Part shown: in pieces, positions 14,221 to 16,468 of the stretch
Layout: each line of letters starts with the position of its first letter
Position numbering within the stretch: position 1 is the stretch's first letter
From: Prevotellaceae bacterium
GTDB lineage: Bacteria > Bacteroidota > Bacteroidia > Bacteroidales > Paludibacteraceae
DNA length: 16,468 nt
NCBI GenBank assembly: GCA_031255055.1
Contig: JAIRTG010000105.1
Location: 1-16,468 of the forward strand
Direction of reading: 5' to 3'
Notes under the pieces: model-generated
Told to the model about the DNA's origin: nothing
The model's database searches: none
Seen by the model: the letters and a program-made list of their open reading frames with translations, nothing else
Program-made: the position numbers and the translations under genes

Positions 14221-14709
14221 ATGGAACCGAATTTTGATTTATTAAGAGCCAATGCGCTGAAAGCAAGCGCCGGATGGAAGCGATTCTATGCAAAAAACAG
14301 GAAACAACTTGCAAAGATGGATGCCGAGATCCACGCTTACCATGCGAAGTTTTCGGACGAAATCGACTGTTTATCGTGTGCCAATTGTTGTCGTAGGCTT
14401 GGGCCGCGGATTACGGAGAAAGATATTGAAAAGATAGCCAAATCGCTGCGGATGAAAACGTCCGCTGTGGTCGAAAAGTACCTGCGAAAGGACGAGGACG
14501 ACGATTGGGTGTTTCGGTCGATGCCCTGTCCGTTTTTGGGACACGACGACAATTATTGCGCGATATACGCACATCGTCCGAAAGCCTGCCGGGAATATCC
14601 TCACACCGACCGTAAACGTTTTTATCAGCTATATCACCTGTCCGTAAAAAATGCCGCCGTCTGCCCCATTGTCTATCGTGTGCTGAACGCAGTGAGCGAA
14701 AAAGGTTAA
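14221..14709 (+). CDS. YkgJ-family cysteine-cluster protein
   Basis: This 162-residue protein carries the cysteine pattern of the YkgJ (zinc- or iron-chelating) family: Cys50, Cys53, Cys56 and Cys57 in CLSCANCC, then Cys103 in MPCPFL, Cys113 in YCAIYAHRP, Cys123 in ACREYP and Cys148 in VCPIV. The CPFL, C-x-IY-x-x-RP and C-R-x-(F/Y)P spacing is the family hallmark. Metal binding, probably zinc or an Fe-S cluster, is inferred. The biological role is unknown for most members. The N-terminal 48 residues are helical and basic. I start at ATG 14221; the TTG at 14206 adds MQNGK and is less likely. The gene has its own -7 box and is followed 114 bases later by apt, which has another. Confidence 0.88.
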   Translation: MEPNFDLLRANALKASAGWKRFYAKNRKQLAKMDAEIHAYHAKFSDEIDCLSCANCCRRLGPRITEKDIEKIAKSLRMKTSAVVEKYLRKDEDDDWVFRSMPCPFLGHDDNYCAIYAHRPKACREYPHTDRKRFYQLYHLSVKNAAVCPIVYRVLNAVSEKG

Positions 14710-14765
14710 AAGGAAATTTTATAAAATATTGTTTTTTAATACATTCTTTTACCGGCAAATAAACT

Positions 14766-14773
14766 TACTTTTG
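14766..14773 (+). promoter_or_regulatory. -7 promoter box TACTTTTG of apt
   Basis: An exact TAnnTTTG box lies 50 bases before the apt ATG at 14824. No clear TTTG -33 element is seen at the usual distance. Confidence 0.6.
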
Positions 14774-14823
14774 CCGCCTGTCTTTCGATTTGTATTAACG
14801 ACTAACATTTATCATCAAAATTT

Positions 14824-15354
14824 ATGAGTATCGAACACTTAAAAAAATCAGTACGCAACATTCCCGACTTTCCGATTCCGGGCATCCTGTTTAAAGATGT
14901 AACAACCCTGTTCAAAGACGCCGAAAACCTGAAAGAATTAAGTCACGAGTTAAAAAAGCGTTATCTCGACAAAGGTATCACCAAAGTCGTAGGCGTAGAA
15001 TCTCGCGGGTTGATAATGGGTCCTGCCCTGGCGTTGGATCTGGATGCGGGATTCATTCCCATCAGGAAACCGGGTAAGCTGCCTGCGGCGACCATCGAAG
15101 AAAGCTACGAAAAAGAATATGGAACCGACGCTATTCAAATTCACCAAGATGCCCTGTCGCCCGACGACATTGTGATCATCCACGACGATTTGCTCGCCAC
15201 CGGCGGAACGATGCTTGCCGCCTATAATTTGGTCAAAAAGATGGGTGTCAAAAAAATATACATCAATTTCATCATCGAACTGACGGGGCTGAACGGCAGG
15301 GCGAAATTTCCGGTCGACGTTGACGTCGATGCGCTGATCCGGTTTGACGACTGA
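14824..15354 (+). CDS. apt: Adenine phosphoribosyltransferase
   Basis: This 176-residue enzyme salvages adenine: adenine plus PRPP gives AMP and pyrophosphate, in the cytoplasm. Length matches bacterial Apt (170-180). Diagnostic segments are IPDFPIPGILFKDVTTL (13-29), the GVESRGLIMG stretch (57-66), RKPGKLPA (81-88), YGTDAIQIH near 99-107 and the PRPP-binding loop VIIHDDLLATGGT (117-129). The start ATG 14824 gives the family-typical N-terminus. It has its own -7 box upstream and a hairpin just behind its stop, so it is probably monocistronic. It shares PRPP use with the purF-like gene near 5-7 kb, but there is no operon link. Confidence 0.96.
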   Translation: MSIEHLKKSVRNIPDFPIPGILFKDVTTLFKDAENLKELSHELKKRYLDKGITKVVGVESRGLIMGPALALDLDAGFIPIRKPGKLPAATIEESYEKEYGTDAIQIHQDALSPDDIVIIHDDLLATGGTMLAAYNLVKKMGVKKIYINFIIELTGLNGRAKFPVDVDVDALIRFDD

Positions 15355-15357
15355 TGA

Positions 15358-15390
15358 CCGATTCGTGTCGATCCGAATCGGGTTTCGTTG
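15358..15390 (+). terminator. Likely terminator of apt
   Basis: CCGATTCG (15358-15365) and CGAATCGG (15374-15381) form a perfect 8-bp stem with an eight-base loop, four bases behind the apt stop. The following GTTTCGTTG is only partly T-rich, so termination may be incomplete. Confidence 0.55.
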
Positions 15391-15424
15391 GCAGTATGGC
15401 TGATTCGCATTGCGAAGAATGGCG

Positions 15425-15432
15425 TATTTTTG
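15425..15432 (+). promoter_or_regulatory. -7 promoter box TATTTTTG of the DNA methylase
   Basis: An exact TAnnTTTG match lies 25 bases before ATG 15458. It also lies downstream of the ATG at 15410, which argues against that earlier start. Confidence 0.6.
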
Positions 15433-15457
15433 TAGAAAACAATCGAGGGCGGAAAAT

Positions 15458-16357
15458 ATGAATCAAAAAAACGCCAAGCCGTTTTTAAAATGGGCGGGAG
15501 GGAAAACGCAATTAATCACTGAAATCGAGAAGTATTTCCCGCCTTCGCTAACGAATAGAAAATTTGTTTATGTCGAGCCGTTTGTAGGCAGTGGTGCGGT
15601 GCTATTTTGGATACTCAATCATTTTCCTCAATTGGAAAAAGCCGTAATAAACGATATAAACGCCGATTTAATCGACACTTATCAAACAATCAAATCCGCC
15701 CCCGAAGCATTAATCTCCCTTTTAGAAGTCATACAAGACGAATATCATTCGCTGGATGGTTCGGACGAGCAGAAAAAAGCGTATTATTACGAGAAAAGAT
15801 CCCTTTTCAATAAGCGAGAGCAAAATCGAACGACCCATTCGGCGTTATTTATTTTCTTAAATCGAACCTGTTTCAACGGCTTGTACCGCGTAAACAGGAA
15901 AAACGAATACAACGTTCCGATAGGAAGCTACAAAAAACCCACCATTTGTGACAAGTCGAATTTACTTGCCGTCAGCGAAGCCCTGCAAAAAGTGGAGTTG
16001 CTTTATGGCGATTTCGAGCAAACCATTGATCACACGAGCGAAAACACGTTGTTTTATTTAGACCCTCCATACAAACCGTTGAGCGAAACTTCGAGTTTCA
16101 ATTCTTACGCAAAAGGCGCCTTTAACGACGAGGAGCAAATAAGGTTGAAACAATTTTGCGACAAGTTAAATTCGTCGGGTCACAGTTGGCTGTTGAGCAA
16201 TTCGGATGTAAAAGGTCAAAATGCAACCGACAATTTTTTTGATGACTTATACGCCGATTTCACCATCAAAAGAGTGACTGCCAAACGAATCATCAACGCG
16301 CTCCCCAAAAGAAGGGGATGTTTGAAGGAATTATTAATAACAAATCAACATGTTTAG
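15458..16357 (+). CDS. dam: Dam-family (D12 class) DNA adenine N6-methyltransferase
   Basis: This 299-residue enzyme transfers a methyl group from S-adenosylmethionine to adenine N6 in a short DNA site. The D12-class motifs are in alpha order: FLKWAGGK (9-16), SAM-binding VEPFVGSGAV (39-48), NRTCFNGLYRVN (135-146) with the following NVPIGSYKKP, and catalytic DPPY (202-205). The GLYRVN and NVPIG blocks resemble Dam, DpnM and MboI-type enzymes, which act on GATC; the real target is not readable by eye. I start at ATG 15458 because it gives the family-typical N-terminus and the promoter lies at 15425-15432. No restriction enzyme is encoded upstream, where apt lies, so it is either solitary or paired with a gene beyond the right edge. 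Its TAG stop is the first triplet of a heptamer array. Confidence 0.93.
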   Translation: MNQKNAKPFLKWAGGKTQLITEIEKYFPPSLTNRKFVYVEPFVGSGAVLFWILNHFPQLEKAVINDINADLIDTYQTIKSAPEALISLLEVIQDEYHSLDGSDEQKKAYYYEKRSLFNKREQNRTTHSALFIFLNRTCFNGLYRVNRKNEYNVPIGSYKKPTICDKSNLLAVSEALQKVELLYGDFEQTIDHTSENTLFYLDPPYKPLSETSSFNSYAKGAFNDEEQIRLKQFCDKLNSSGHSWLLSNSDVKGQNATDNFFDDLYADFTIKRVTAKRIINALPKRRGCLKELLITNQHV

Positions 16358-16425
16358 TGATTAGTGTTTAACGATTAGTGATTAGTGATTAATCATAGCG
16401 AATCCGCACTGATCACGAATCACTA
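16355..16425 (+). repeat. TAGTGAT heptamer array with inverted distal copy
   Basis: Six tandem seven-base units run from 16355 to 16396. Units 1, 4 and 5 are exactly TAGTGAT, unit 2 differs at one position and units 3 and 6 at two. The first three bases of unit 1 are the methylase stop codon. Further on, GATCACGAATCACTA (16411-16425) is the inverse complement of 16376-16390 with 13 of 15 matches, so the array can fold into a hairpin. No T tract follows, so terminator function is uncertain. Confidence 0.8.
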
Positions 16426-16457
16426 AGAAAGAGAATTAGGGGGGGGAAGTCTCCCCC
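16425..16457 (+). repeat. Dispersed G-rich repeat, copy B
   Basis: AAGAAAGAGAATTAGG, then a G run, AAGTCT and a C run repeat the inverse complement of 6998-7039. The G and C runs can pair as in copy A. The element abuts the heptamer array on its left. Its right boundary is unclear, because the window ends 11 bases later. Confidence 0.65.
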
Positions 16458-16468
16458 TCGCTTCAGCC

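Noticed and set aside
15410..15457. Earlier ATG start for the DNA methylase
   Set aside because: The ATG at 15410 lies upstream of the best promoter box (15425-15432), and its extra 16 residues are not part of the D12 family's N-terminus.
16355..16425. CRISPR array
   Set aside because: The units are only seven bases and directly abutting, without spacers.

Overview
The window looks like chromosomal DNA from the order Bacteroidales (Bacteroidota). Nine start-proximal sites match the Bacteroidetes -7 promoter box TAnnTTTG exactly, Shine-Dalgarno sequences are mostly absent, and several proteins have Bacteroidales-type architecture, notably a 632-residue PurF-like amidotransferase. The genus cannot be fixed from the sequence alone. 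I found no rRNA, tRNA, CRISPR array, phage genes or complete insertion sequence. Most of the region is housekeeping DNA with short, repeat-rich intergenic segments.

Layout. 1-668: the C-terminal end of a Gly-rich beta-helix surface-type protein, closed by a terminator built from heptamer repeats. 669-1112: no gene seen. 1113-2440 (minus): a two-gene unit of a PlsC-like acyltransferase followed by a YafV/Nit2-type omega-amidase. 2637-4955 (plus): a UvrD/PcrA helicase. 5016-6914 (plus): the PurF-like protein. 7136-7654 (plus): a gamma-carbonic-anhydrase-like hexapeptide protein, ended by a strong terminator shared with the convergent minus-strand genes. 7744-10541 (minus): an Lrp/AsnC regulator, then trpS, a small secreted protein and a two-helix membrane protein. 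10851-12396 (plus): a VanZ-like membrane protein and DprA. 12429-14045 (minus): a YbiT-like ABC-F ATPase, convergent with dprA across a bidirectional terminator. 14221-16357 (plus): a YkgJ-type cysteine-cluster protein, apt, and a Dam-family DNA adenine methylase. The window ends inside a repeat-rich segment.

How the genes relate. purF and apt both use PRPP in purine nucleotide synthesis or salvage, but they are far apart and not in one operon. uvrD (repair and replication), dprA (handling of incoming single-stranded DNA) and the methylase (marking DNA) are all DNA-transaction genes, also separately transcribed. trpS follows an Lrp-type regulator and has a perfect 15-bp hairpin in its leader.

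The observations most worth a second look are these. (1) In the ABC-F ATPase, every visible defect falls in one of the two composite ATP sites. (2) Two heptamer arrays, both with TAG-initial units, sit directly behind stop codons and each ends in an inverted copy that makes a hairpin. (3) A G-rich dispersed repeat occurs twice in opposite orientation, once at the window edge. (4) Inverted and direct repeats lie upstream of trpS and of the membrane-protein gene. I see no complete, clearly new multi-gene system, and several start codons below were moved inward from TTG or upstream candidates for the reasons given.
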